Source: Schizochytrium sp. CCTCC M209059 (Eukaryota; Sar; Bigyra; Thraustochytrida; Thraustochytriidae). From it: 33,103 nucleotides of DNA. Shown here piece by piece: positions 17,453-27,500 of the stretch (positions within the stretch are counted from its first letter, which is position 1; each line of letters starts with the position of its first letter). The notes below the pieces were generated by a model, which saw nothing but the letters and a program-made list of their open reading frames with translations, had not been told where the DNA came from and ran no database searches. The stretch is taken from positions 13,234 to 46,336 of the forward strand of contig KN805457.1 of assembly GCA_000818945.1 (NCBI GenBank), given 5' to 3'. Both the position numbers and the translations under genes were made by a program.

Positions 17453-18230
17453 AGTCTCTTGCTGATCTGCTAGCAAGGTGTGCGCATGGCGTTCATTTCT
17501 CGGCAGCGAGGGCGCAAGTGAACTTGGAATTCAATGTAGACGCTGATGGAAAAACAAGGGGGAGATAAAAGTAGATAACAAGAGCTTGAAACCCGCTGCA
17601 ACACATCTACCTACCTACCTGAGCCAAATCTTTTGAAATAACCAAAAATCAATCTGTCGCTCCTTTACACGCTGGTTGGAAAAAAGCAAAATTAAAAACA
17701 GAGTAATTATGAGTCAAGCAAAGGCTGAAAGACGCCTCGTACCACTTGATTGAATCTACCAGCCTTCTTGTCGCTTATTCGCGCACTGAGCTGAAAAAAT
17801 GCAAAGCGCCTTGCACTTTGATTTGGCTGGCGGCGAGCCTGCTTTGCCACCACTTCTTTTCGTGAGTCTTTTCCTGTCGAGTGTAGAACATGTTCAGAAT
17901 TTTCTGGTAAAACCTTTTTTTTTTTTTCTTTTTTGGTGGAACAATGCTTCGTTGTCGAACAAACTTTTTTGTTTTCATAGTTTACTTAGGTATGGCATGG
18001 TCTGTATTTACATAAGCTTGGCCGACGCCCAACGGCTGATGCAACGTAACGCTGCGGGCTCAGGCTACTTGAGCGATATCAGTCGACGATGGACGCCGAA
18101 TCTGTGAGAAAAGGGTGCATGCATTGATTGTGCGAGGTCGACTTTGCCTCTGCTTTCAATTTCTCCGTCAGTATGTGAACTGCAGTACACATTCGTGCAG
18201 CCTATCTCCACTCACTCCTTGCGACTTTTT
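17453..18230. other. Convergent 3' region (b5 reductase / zinc finger)
   Basis: No gene supported; open frames of 60-100 codons are unremarkable. A CTAC microsatellite (about 17607-17620) and a T-run of about 12 (17911-17929) are present. Both flanking genes end here. Confidence 0.55.
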
Positions 18231-19523
18231 TCACTCCATGTGGTATTGCGCCTCATGACTTTGCAGACGCTGCTGCGTTCGAAAGTGTTTGCCGCAATGC
18301 GCGCAGGCAAAGACTGCCTTTTGATGGGCCATCATGTGGCTCTTGAGACGAGCTTGGTCTGTGAAAGTCTCACCACAGCCCGCGACTGTACAGCTGAACT
18401 TGTTGGCTTCCGGGTGCTTGCGCTCATGCGCGCGAAGGTTAGACGGGTGAGCAAAGCACCTGTCGCACATGGAGCACTTGAGAGGTCGTTCGCCGGTATG
18501 CACGCGGACGTGGACAACTACTTCGCTTCGCTTTCGAAAACCCTTTCCGCAGGCATCGCACATAAATCGGATGTCCTTCTTTTTGCCTGGGGTTTCCAGG
18601 GGTCGAAAGATCTTGATATCGCTCATCGTCTCGAGGAGCTCGCCACGGCTCAGGGCCGGGCCCGAAGCAGCGCGCATGCGCTTTGGCTTGACCGGTCGGG
18701 TCAAAGTGGAAGCAGGGGTACTTGGTCGCGAAGCGGCCTCTGCGTTCAAAACCTTCTTGTTCTGGTCTCGTGAAAGGTCGGTGGCGTCAAAGCTTGACGA
18801 AACGCGAGGAGACTGGCTGTACTCAGGGTAATGACTCGGGTGAATCATGGGACTCTCTTGCATGGTTTCCGTCAGCGAGCTTTGCGTCCGCGCACGCGGG
18901 CGGGGGCGATGCTGCTCGGGCTCGGTGGCCTCGGTGGCCTGGCTAAACTGAGGTTGCTGCGATCCCGCGTCGAGCTGCGCGGGAATAGGGGCAGAGTTGG
19001 CGGCGTCCTGCGCCTTGCGCGCAGCGCCTCGGCCCATCTTGTGGTAGAACGGCTGAGGAACGGGCGCGGGTTCCGGCAAGGTTGCCGAAAGCGACCACGA
19101 CGGTGTGCTGGTAAGCGCCAGGACCTCCTCGTCCATCGCATCGTCGACAAATTCTCTAATCTTGCGCACCATGTCGGGTCGCATTGTGCTCGTGTCGAAC
19201 TCCCACTGCGCATTCTCGTACCGCAATGATCGTGGGTCTTCCTTCTTGATGAGCGCCTGCAGCGCCATGAGTGACTCGCCGGACAGCTTGGTGATTTGTT
19301 GGCAGAGCTGCTCCTGCTCGGGAATGGAAAGCATCTCGCTTCCTTCGTACTCCATCATCATGGGGTTACTCGCGTCGTGCTGTTCGGGAAAGAGGTCCAT
19401 CTCCGTGTCCTCGTTGCCGAAGTCGGTGGTGCTCATGTCAAATAGTTCGTGATGATTCTTCATCTCGCTCCCCAAATGGTCGAGGGGCATGATGTCAAAG
19501 GCGGCTGGGTTGCGGACCACCAT
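18231..19523 (-). CDS. C2H2 zinc-finger protein, four C-terminal fingers
   Basis: 430 residues from the first in-frame ATG at 19523. The frame stays open upstream to a GTG at 19775 only because it crosses the TTGGC and CTCTT repeats. Four fingers fill the C-terminus: C322..H342, C350..H370, C378..H400 (four residues between the cysteines, TFIIIA-like spacing) and C407..H428, with a canonical TGERPLK linker between fingers 1 and 2. The N-terminal 300 residues are acidic and Ser/Pro-rich, with Met/Leu/Asp clusters (about 1-75) that could act as an activation region; a basic patch PVKPKRMR precedes the fingers and may be a nuclear localisation signal. Probably a sequence-specific DNA-binding regulator. 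Target unknown. Confidence 0.88.
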   Translation of the reverse strand: MVVRNPAAFDIMPLDHLGSEMKNHHELFDMSTTDFGNEDTEMDLFPEQHDASNPMMMEYEGSEMLSIPEQEQLCQQITKLSGESLMALQALIKKEDPRSLRYENAQWEFDTSTMRPDMVRKIREFVDDAMDEEVLALTSTPSWSLSATLPEPAPVPQPFYHKMGRGAARKAQDAANSAPIPAQLDAGSQQPQFSQATEATEPEQHRPRPRARTQSSLTETMQESPMIHPSHYPEYSQSPRVSSSFDATDLSRDQNKKVLNAEAASRPSTPASTLTRPVKPKRMRAASGPALSRGELLETMSDIKIFRPLETPGKKKDIRFMCDACGKGFRKRSEVVVHVRVHTGERPLKCSMCDRCFAHPSNLRAHERKHPEANKFSCTVAGCGETFTDQARLKSHMMAHQKAVFACAHCGKHFRTQQRLQSHEAQYHME

Positions 19524-19583
19524 CCCACAAGGACTCGTTCCTCGCTCACGCGCAGTAAAGGGGCGCGCGGGTCGGCTTCGGTT

Positions 19584-19632
19584 CCCTGGCTTGGCTTGAC
19601 TGGGCTTGGCTTGGCTTGGCTTGGCTTGACTT
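19584..19632 (-). repeat. AAGCC/GTCAAGCC pentamer repeat in zinc-finger gene leader
   Basis: Degenerate TTGGC/TTGAC units (AAGCC on the coding strand), about nine copies, 60-110 bp upstream of ATG 19523. If the upstream frame were translated it would give AKPSQ repeats, as in the big array at 32.4 kb. Confidence 0.9.
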
Positions 19633-19640
19633 CGCCTTCT

Positions 19641-19681
19641 CCCCTCCTCTCCTCTCCTCTCCTCTCTTCTCTTCTCTTCTC
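19641..19681. repeat. Pyrimidine-rich CCTCT/CTTCT repeat
   Basis: About eight pentamers of CTCCT, CTCTT or CTTCT type; a homopurine run on the opposite, coding strand of the zinc-finger leader. Confidence 0.9.
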
Positions 19682-20540
19682 GTTCGCTTATTCCCAAGTG
19701 AGTTTCGGGTTTGCTGACCCTGGCTAACCGGCTGGATGGATGACTACCCCCCAGGACCTTTCCGGTTCCGCGCACGCGCTCTCAAACTAGCTCTCTCACG
19801 AGAAGAAAGCGAGAACCTCTTTCACTCCTCCACAAGGTGCACCGCGGAACGAGCCCTCGACGAAAGCAAGAAAGCAAGCAAGCAAGAAAGCACGCAAGTT
19901 CCTCGGGCCCGCTAGCTGTCCTGCCCGCTTACTGTTCTGCCGGCCTGCTCGCTGGACGAGCCCTCCTTGGCGGCTGTTACCGCTGGGCCTCGGCGTCCGT
20001 GCGCGAGACTGTCGCCGACTTCTTCTCCTTGCGCTTCGGGACGAACGAAGCGAATCCCTCGACGCAAGCTGGGCCTCGGCGCCCGCCGGTCGCTCGCAGC
20101 TGCCGGCCCGACCTGGCTGGCTGCCTGGCCGGCGGCGGAGGAGCTCGAGCTCGCGGCCTTCCTCTCCGCGAGGACCGGGCTCACGCGCGCTCTCCTCTCC
20201 TCGGCGCGGAAGGTATGCAGAGACACAGAGCAGAGAGATCGACGGGATGCTCGCTCGTCTCTCGCGGCGGTGAACGAAACGAGGGCGACTCGCGTTCGGG
20301 TTTTGCTGTCGCGCCGAGGCGGCTCCGCGCCGCGCCGCGCTCGCCCTCGAGAGCGGTCTGCTGCGGCGCCGCGGCGGAGCGGTTCTGCCTCCCTCGCACG
20401 AGAGCGGCGCGAGAGCGGGGCGGGGTCCACGTCGGCAGCGTCGGCCTCGGTCCCGGGGGCACCGAGGATCCGCCGCGCGCTCCTGCACCTCGCGCGGCCG
20501 GGCGGAAGGGGGAGCGGTCGCGGGGCGGGCGGCGGCCTGC

Positions 20541-20605
20541 CTGCGTGCGTGCGTGCGTGCGGGCGGGCGGGCGTGCGGGCGTGCGTGCGGGCGGGCGGCG
20601 GCGCG
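20541..20605. repeat. GCGT/GCGG tetranucleotide tract
   Basis: An imperfect run of GCGT, GCGG and GGGC units marks the GC peak of the region. Confidence 0.85.
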
Positions 20606-20618
20606 AGCTTGCTGCTTT

Positions 20619-20643
20619 CGATCGATCGACCGATCGATCGATC
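20619..20643. repeat. (CGAT)n self-complementary tract
   Basis: CGATCGATCGAC then CGATCGATCGAT: a nearly perfect palindromic GATC tetramer run immediately after the GC-rich tract. Confidence 0.9.
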
Positions 20644-21311
20644 TGTCACGGTTTTGAAAGAGCGAACGACTCGAAGAAGAAAGAAGGAGGAGGAAGAGAA
20701 CGGCTGCTGGAGAACGGAGAACATGGAACGGAACGCGGCTTTTGCTGCCGGTTCTGCGGCAAAAAACTGCGCTGGCTTCTACCTTCGTGCGCCGCGCACG
20801 CCGCCAGAGAGAACACCGAAGGTTCCACACTGTTCCCCGATGAAGACGGGGCAAGCAATGGGCTCTCTCTTCAGATGGGGGTAGTCTGAAAAGTATTCTG
20901 TTGCACGACCAAAGAACAGAGAAAGCCTGCAGGGACACGGGCTCGGGGAGAAAAGGTCTGCGGCGACCCCCCAGGACCCTAACGCAAGGACGAAGCTGCC
21001 CCTTGCGAAGGGGTCTCGGAGGAAGACTCCGACGGCGGCTCATCGTTGTTCACCCGACCGGAGAAACCTCCCAAGGTCCGGTTCCGTATTTGTTCTTAGA
21101 ACGTTCCAATATAGTTCCGGGTTATGCAGTTATCGAAAGACTTCGGAGAAAGGAAGAGAAGGAAGGCATTATGGACGCAAGTTGAGACTGCAATGTGGCG
21201 CCCACCACCAGTGACCATGGCATGAATGGCCGCCTTGAGCCTCCAAACGATCCAGGTTGCCATATTTGGTGTCTTTGATTGATCCAAGGAAGGAGTCAGC
21301 GACCACTACGA

Positions 21312-21341
21312 TGGCTGGCTGGCTGGCTGGCTGGCTGGCTC
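21312..21341. repeat. (GGCT)7 microsatellite
   Basis: Perfect GGCT units in the 5' flank of the PqiA-like gene. Confidence 0.93.
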
Positions 21342-22031
21342 GCGTGGTGGCGGCGGATGGCGTGCGTTCGTTGAGCGAAAATAGCAACAGTGGCCAGCAG
21401 CAGCCAGCTAGCTGCCGTCGTCAGGGTAGGCTGAAGTGAAGTGGTGGCTAGCAATCATTCATGGCAACAGAAAGACGGCCATGGCGAGTAATTGGTCGGT
21501 CAGTCTTTGTGCTAAGGCTTTGCGGCTAACAAATGTCGGGCCAGATGAATGGCAGCAGGACCATGAAAGCAAATAATGTGGACGGTATTTTTTTTTTCAA
21601 GATTGAAGACGAGACTCCTTGAACCTGAGTCAAGACAATGACGGTCTCTTCCTCGGTTTCAACCCCCAAGCAGTTGCCAAGGTTACTACTGTTTACAGCA
21701 CAGACGAAAATGGGACTTCATCGTGATCGCTCCGCAACGGTGGCCCTCAATAGCATTTTTCTTTTTGCTGAGGTCCTCGGCGGTCCTGTTGGCTCGACAT
21801 CATGATCGGTCACCGTTAGTTGCTATGAGTATACGTACGCATCTGCAACTAACTGTTGTGGCGAGGCGATGCCGAGGACAACAGATTGGATTGGGACCTT
21901 CACGACGCGCGCAGAGCGAGCGAGCAAGCAAGCGCGCAGACGCGCACGCCCGCACCGCCGCCCTCTGCGCTAGGTCCAGCAGAAAGCGCAGCCGGTCTCT
22001 GGCGAAGCAAGCTACCGCCCGTCAGGCAGTC

Positions 22032-24221
22032 ATGGTCGCGCGACGTGACGACCGCAGCAACAACAACGACGACGACGACGACGAGGAGGAGGAGGAGGAG
22101 CTTGCTGGCGAGGATGACATGCTCATGCTGCAAGATGCAATAGAGGACGGCGCGGCCGTGGCAGGCGACCCCGCTGGGTTATCCAAGCCGCGACCTTCAA
22201 CGTCGGCAAACCGCGGAACAGCGCTAAAAGATATGTCGCCAAACAAGTGCCACAACCTTGTCATGGTGCTCCTCGTATTGCTCAATACAATGCTTCTCAT
22301 GTATTCACACCTTGGCACGAGCGGCTTAATTCTATCGAATCTTCAAGCCCTCGCATCGCACGGCAGAAGAGATCTGCAAATGTCAAGTTCTCCCCGCGGT
22401 GGCAGAGGGCTAGGGGCGTGCAATAGAAAGGATGAGGCTCGCTGGGAAACGCAGACGCTCGCTGACACTCTGCAGTCTGTCAAAGGCTGTCTGTCTTGCA
22501 TGGGAAACACAACGTGCATGACGGCCTGCGTCGTTCGAGAAGGCAGCTTCTCGACGCCTTGTGCCACGTGCCTTGCAGACGTTGTTGATTGTGCAATGAA
22601 GAATTGCCTCTTTCAGTGTGCCAGCGACCCTTCTGCACCCAAATGTGCGTCATGTCTCGAAGCAAAATGTGTATCTTCATTCGCGACATGCTCAGGTCTC
22701 TCTGTGGCGAAACTGAAAGCGCCGACTGCGCCGCCATCGACCCCGGCGACTGCACCCCCTACAACCACAAGTTCGTCGCAACCTTCATCGGAAGGCCCAT
22801 CTTCGCCACCCACAGAACCAGCACGGAGTTCCTTGCCACCAACGCGTTCGCCAACCGCCAAGGCCAGTGAGAGTGGCTTATCGAGCACTGCTGCTGAAAA
22901 AGCACCGGCAACAAACGCAGCATCTGCGGACCCGAATGTGCAAAGGCAGCCGGAGACGACAACAGATCCATGCAGCGAACTTGCGTCGGTGTACGAGGTC
23001 AGATTTCTCGACGCTGTTTCAAAGGCATGGAACAATGGGGCGAAAGTGCTGGCGCTGATCTTGTTCGTTGCCTCTGGAGTTTGGCCTTACGTCAAGAACA
23101 TACTGCTGCTTGTGGCATGGCACAGGCCCATGGAGAAAGAGCAAAGAATGCGCCTGCTCGTGTGGCTCTGCAGGCTCGGAAAGTGGTCATTCGTCGATGT
23201 CTTTGTCATGTTGCTCTTTAATGCAACGCTACGCATCGAGAAACAGCTATCGACGAGCATGACGCTCATTGTATATGCAACTCCACAGGCAGGCATCTAT
23301 GCCTTTTGTGCTGCCGCAAGCTTGGCGCTTGCCCAGAGCGAGTGGATGCGACGTCGGCACGAGGGACTTTGTAGTGTCGAAGCTTTGACGGCTTCAGATG
23401 CAACAGTCGCGCGGGGCGGAATTTTTAATAGCGGAGATAGCGGTCGTCTTCGCAGCGGATGGCGAACAGCGACAACGCGCAGCAGAGTCCGCTCCCGCCT
23501 TCTTCATGAGCGTGGCTCTCTGTACTTGCGCCTTTTGGTCCCCGCAGTGGGCTTTCTAAGTCTTCTTGTTGGCTTTTATGGTACCACACTCGTCCACTGC
23601 GAGATCCAGGGCTCACTGAGCTACTTGCCCGGACAAAACGATTTCTCGTACACTGGCGCAGAAATGATGCGCTCTGCGTCCGGTGTGTCATCGTGCGAAA
23701 GTAGTCGAGGGGTCCGCGACCATCCATGGGTGCGCGAGGTACTCGTTTGGCTCCTTCTGATTGCGGTCGTCGGCCTCCCAATCATTTCTTTTATAGCAGT
23801 TAGTCTCTTGTGGATTATCGGCGCCGGCGTGCCGTGCAAGCCACGCTATTTCAAGCAGGTGTTGCTCAACAGCGCGCACCGCCTGATGCAGTTGGTGGAG
23901 GTCGCCGCCAACTTGGCCTGTCTTGACGTTTTCCTCGTCTCCCTTCTCGTAGTATCCTCGGAGATTGGCAATGTTGTGCGCGCCGTAGGAGCCACTGTTC
24001 AAACATCGACAATGTCCATATCTCTCGACTTGTCTTTGGGATCGGGCGCTGTATGTCTCGTGTTTGCTGCCATCTTGCTGCTCGTTCTGAATATTTTGAC
24101 TCACTTTGAAGCTCCAGCATTGCGGAATACGCTGGCGCTCGCTGCAGGAAGGGGTAGTCGCAACGTGTACGACGAGATTGACGCGGAGGACTCGGATGAA
24201 GACACCTCTTTTGTGATTTAG
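22032..24221 (+). CDS. Membrane protein: cysteine-rich domain plus PqiA-like transmembrane domain
   Basis: 729 residues from ATG 22032, which has a good context (G at -3, G at +4). The frame is open to a GTG at 21723 with another ATG at 21825; that extension is Arg-rich and domain-free, so I prefer 22032. Order: acidic Asp/Glu run (13-23); membrane segment (74-92); a Cys-rich domain with 14 cysteines (130-220) including CLSCMGNTTCMTAC and CASCLEAKC; a Ser/Thr/Pro stalk (230-310); then about eight hydrophobic segments. RLGKWSFVDVFVMLLF (381-396), echoed by a weaker ACLDVFLVSLLV (629-640), resembles the twin W-S-x-x-D-V-F motifs of PqiA (paraquat-inducible protein A), a family tied to intermembrane lipid transport in bacteria. 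Acidic tail (716-725). The family call is from memory of the motif. Role in this cell unknown. Confidence 0.7.
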   Translation: MVARRDDRSNNNDDDDDEEEEEELAGEDDMLMLQDAIEDGAAVAGDPAGLSKPRPSTSANRGTALKDMSPNKCHNLVMVLLVLLNTMLLMYSHLGTSGLILSNLQALASHGRRDLQMSSSPRGGRGLGACNRKDEARWETQTLADTLQSVKGCLSCMGNTTCMTACVVREGSFSTPCATCLADVVDCAMKNCLFQCASDPSAPKCASCLEAKCVSSFATCSGLSVAKLKAPTAPPSTPATAPPTTTSSSQPSSEGPSSPPTEPARSSLPPTRSPTAKASESGLSSTAAEKAPATNAASADPNVQRQPETTTDPCSELASVYEVRFLDAVSKAWNNGAKVLALILFVASGVWPYVKNILLLVAWHRPMEKEQRMRLLVWLCRLGKWSFVDVFVMLLFNATLRIEKQLSTSMTLIVYATPQAGIYAFCAAASLALAQSEWMRRRHEGLCSVEALTASDATVARGGIFNSGDSGRLRSGWRTATTRSRVRSRLLHERGSLYLRLLVPAVGFLSLLVGFYGTTLVHCEIQGSLSYLPGQNDFSYTGAEMMRSASGVSSCESSRGVRDHPWVREVLVWLLLIAVVGLPIISFIAVSLLWIIGAGVPCKPRYFKQVLLNSAHRLMQLVEVAANLACLDVFLVSLLVVSSEIGNVVRAVGATVQTSTMSISLDLSLGSGAVCLVFAAILLLVLNILTHFEAPALRNTLALAAGRGSRNVYDEIDAEDSDEDTSFVI

Positions 24222-24594
24222 CTAAACTGGTATAAACTTTTGTGTGTGGTGACTCTGTTAGCACCTTGTCCTCGAACAAGAGTGACTCCAGCGACGTGAA
24301 AAGATGCAACACAAAAAGGGTTACTTTTACACGCGCGCCACATGGTTTGACACCGCCCGGATCACTCATTGGGAAAAAGCACGACGTTTTTTGGGTCTGC
24401 CGGATTTTGGGGCATTCAAAGAGACATAAATGTAAGCGAAATTTATCATAAAAGGCGTGAAAGCAAAAATAAAGCGGCAGCTTTTGCAATATGGATGGAC
24501 CCCGGGATGCATGCCAAAGTAGGGAAGAAAAGAAAAGAGAAGAAAAGAAAAGTAGTGTGTCATGTATAAGGTAAAGAATATACAATGCCGCAGA
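24222..24594. other. Convergent spacer between PqiA-like and Doa10-like genes
   Basis: AT-richer, no gene. It carries an AAAAG/AAGAG tract at 24524-24553 and presumably both transcript ends. Confidence 0.6.
24524..24553. repeat. AAAAG-type purine repeat
   Basis: GAAAAGAAAAG units with one AAGAG variation, 40 bp beyond the Doa10-like stop codon on its strand. Confidence 0.9.
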
Positions 24595-27500
24595 CTAAAA
24601 AACTTCGTTACGGCGCTGAGCATATTTTTTCTGACGCTCTTCCATATTGTGCAAACGCTTGCCAATCAAGTAACGCTCGTCACGCAAGGCATCGTGCACT
24701 GTTTGCCATGTGCGATGTGCACGAATGGCAAAAAAGGGAATGAGGAGCGCTAGTATGAGCACCGCGGTTGCACGGCGCAGCGCGCTGACGAAACCGTAGG
24801 TTTCGCACACCGATTGATTTGATAAAAAGAGCGGGATGATATCCGAGGCCACAACCATGAGAACGGGCAAACCCACCGCCGCAAGTTGCACCATGGTGAG
24901 AGTGCGCACATAGCGGTGCAAAACCTCGGAGCAATCGAGCGTACGAACAGCATGCACAATCGCACGGCCAATGTCTTCTTCCATAGCTCGCAACGATGGC
25001 AAATGCAAGAGGGCTTCGGGAGCGCCCAAGGCAGCGACGACAATAATCATAACTGCCCAGCCCACCGTCCACTCGTGCAAGGGCGAAGCAGAAACCTGCA
25101 GGGCGCTTAGCGCGTACTTGACTGCCGGTAGGAGAGGACGCGACTCTTCGGCAGCTGCAGAAATGCCAAAGGCGTCGCACAACCGCGCATTGCCCGTAAT
25201 GTCGTCATATTCGAGGTCGGCTTGCCCGCCCACGAGCGTGCCAAGCACCGCAAAGCAGCTTGACACGCACGAGGCGCCAGCACCATCCATGTCGCCATCG
25301 GCACCGTTGCCGCCCAAAGATCCAAGAAATGCTAGCGGATGTTGGGTTGGAAAGAGAAGCACGAGCTGCACAAAGACACCCATGAGCCAGGGTTGCAAAA
25401 TGGCGAGGGAAGCCACCAGCTCGACCCACTGCAATCGGCAGCGCACAGTCTCAATCACACCGCGAAGACTCGCGCTGCGATCTTCGAGCATGGCAAAACG
25501 CTGCAGAAACGTCCAGGCAGGAAAATAGGCTGCCACGTGTCCGAGCTGCCAGAGCGCATTCCCAAGTGTGCACAGTACCACAAAACCAATGCCAAAGATA
25601 AGCGGGTCGTGCTGAATCGGAAGATGCACAAGCGACACGAGAATGCGGCCAAAAACCCAGGGACCGCTCACCACAAAGACGGTCGTCACCACACATACCG
25701 CCCAGCCAATGGCTAAAAGCAGCGCGAGCCTTGGAACGACAAACCAAGGCTTTTTGCGAGGCAAAAGTGTACGCGCGTATAGTACCATCTCGCGCTGCAT
25801 TTCGTCTAGACCTACAAGCTCCTCATCTTCGTCTTCGTCTTCATCTTCATCCTCGTCCTCGTCTTCGTTCTCTTCCTCGTCCACGTTCTCGTTCGCGTCC
25901 GTCTCGTTTCCACTCCCTCCCTTTTGTGTGTCCTCATCGTTCTCTGCCAATGCGGCATCGTCTTGATCCCGAAGCGCGAGCGGGAAGGCGGCATCGATTT
26001 CGCCTTGCGCAAGCTGCGCCTCGGCTTCATCTTCTGCAGCGGCGACGCCAGCCGTTTGCGCAAAGAGCCTGGCTACAAGGTCATCTTCAGCAAAACCCTG
26101 ATCTGGGCCCTCATCTGGCTTAGGCCGCGGGAGGGCAAGCAGATACCGCTCGAGGCCACAAAATTGAGTCGCCTTGAAGACCCACAAACCAATAGCGGCG
26201 CAAATCCAATCCTTGCACTGTTCGAGAAAACCGAGGATTCCAATATGAACGCACAACAGCTCGATCGGAAGCTGCACCTCAAGCACCGTGTACGACAGCA
26301 CAGGCGTTGACGGGAAAATGGTGAGATTAGCGTCCTTGAGAATGCGCGCGGGGATGTAGACAAAGGCGAGGACCAAAAAGGTGTAAATGGCGCAGCTCAG
26401 GGCCATACGGCGGAGATGACGCGCGATGCTTTCTTCGAGAACTGAGCGAAGAAGACCGTCGTCCCCATTTTTGGGCCGGATGACACCGTGAAGGATGTCC
26501 GGATGTAAGAGGTCGCGCAGCTCGAGCACTACGACCGTGATGACAAGCATGTGGGTAATGCCTGCCACCCAGAGGACCATGACGGCAAAGACGGGATGGT
26601 CGACTGCAAACTGGTACCGCGATACAGGGTCAAAGGCAACGACATCGCGAACTGCCACCTCGAGGAGCGCTCCGAGAAGAACAGGAAAGAGGCCCATTTT
26701 GAGGAATACAATAATAACCACCTTGAAGGTCCGGCTCATGAAACGCAAGACGCACGTGACGCTGTCGTACCCCTGGTACGTGCGCCGGTTCCGCGCATGA
26801 TCGCGCAGCCAGCGCGTTGCGAGGAAAAGGGCCCCAAGGAAGCAAGCCACAGTGATATAACCCACGAGAAGAGCAGCGAGCTCCAAGCACGCGTACCGAA
26901 GCTCTTCCGTGAAGACGTGTCTTGTTTCTTCGAGATACCCTTGGTGCGTGCACTGCGCCGGGGCCTCGAGGCCAAGCGAGGCTCGAGGCACCACACGTTC
27001 AAGAGGCCATACTTTGCTCCTTTCGAACATTTGCTCGTCGCGGTCTTGCGCCGCTTGCTGGGACCTGAATCGGTGCAGCGTGCGCAGGAGAAAGCCTTCA
27101 TCCGATCTTGAGAGCATACGAATGCCCGTGGCTCGCTCGATGACACGGCCTGACATGGACAATACGACCGCACCGACGGTAGTAGGAGCAAAGAGCGCCA
27201 CGCATAAATAAAGACCATTAAAGGTCAAAAGCCACATGACATTGTGAAAGAGAACCCAGCTGGGTCCACGTAGGCCAAGGAGCTCATCGAGAGCGACGTT
27301 GAGATCACCCACATGGTTGTCGTCATCGTCCTCGCCAAGGCCCGCGCCATCGTCTGCGTCATCGTGCTCGTCGTGATTGTCGTTATCAAAGAAGCCGAGC
27401 CCACGGACGGCAGGTGGGTCCGCCGCGTCTGCAGCGGCGTCTGCGGGCGGCTCCATTTCGTCTTCAAGAATGTTACGACGGAAGCCGTCGCGCTCATTTT

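Larger units (their letters stand above)
19524..22031. other. 2.5-kb GC-rich divergent intergenic region
   Basis: Between two divergent genes. From about 19800 to 20650 the DNA is very GC-rich, and open frames of 270-415 codons exist on both strands at once. Their translations are Arg/Ala/Pro/Ser-rich low complexity without domains, so they are best explained by scarcity of stop codons. The region holds five simple-sequence tracts, listed separately. The part from 21050 to 21720 is AT-richer and featureless. A GC-rich leader for one or both genes is likely. Confidence 0.6.

Noticed and set aside
19524..19775. 84-codon upstream extension of the four-finger zinc-finger protein
   Set aside because: It starts at GTG and crosses two simple repeats; the first ATG is 19523.
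19796..21043. 415-codon minus-strand frame in the GC-rich intergenic region
   Set aside because: Arg/Pro/Ala/Ser low complexity with no domain, and equally long frames on the other strand.
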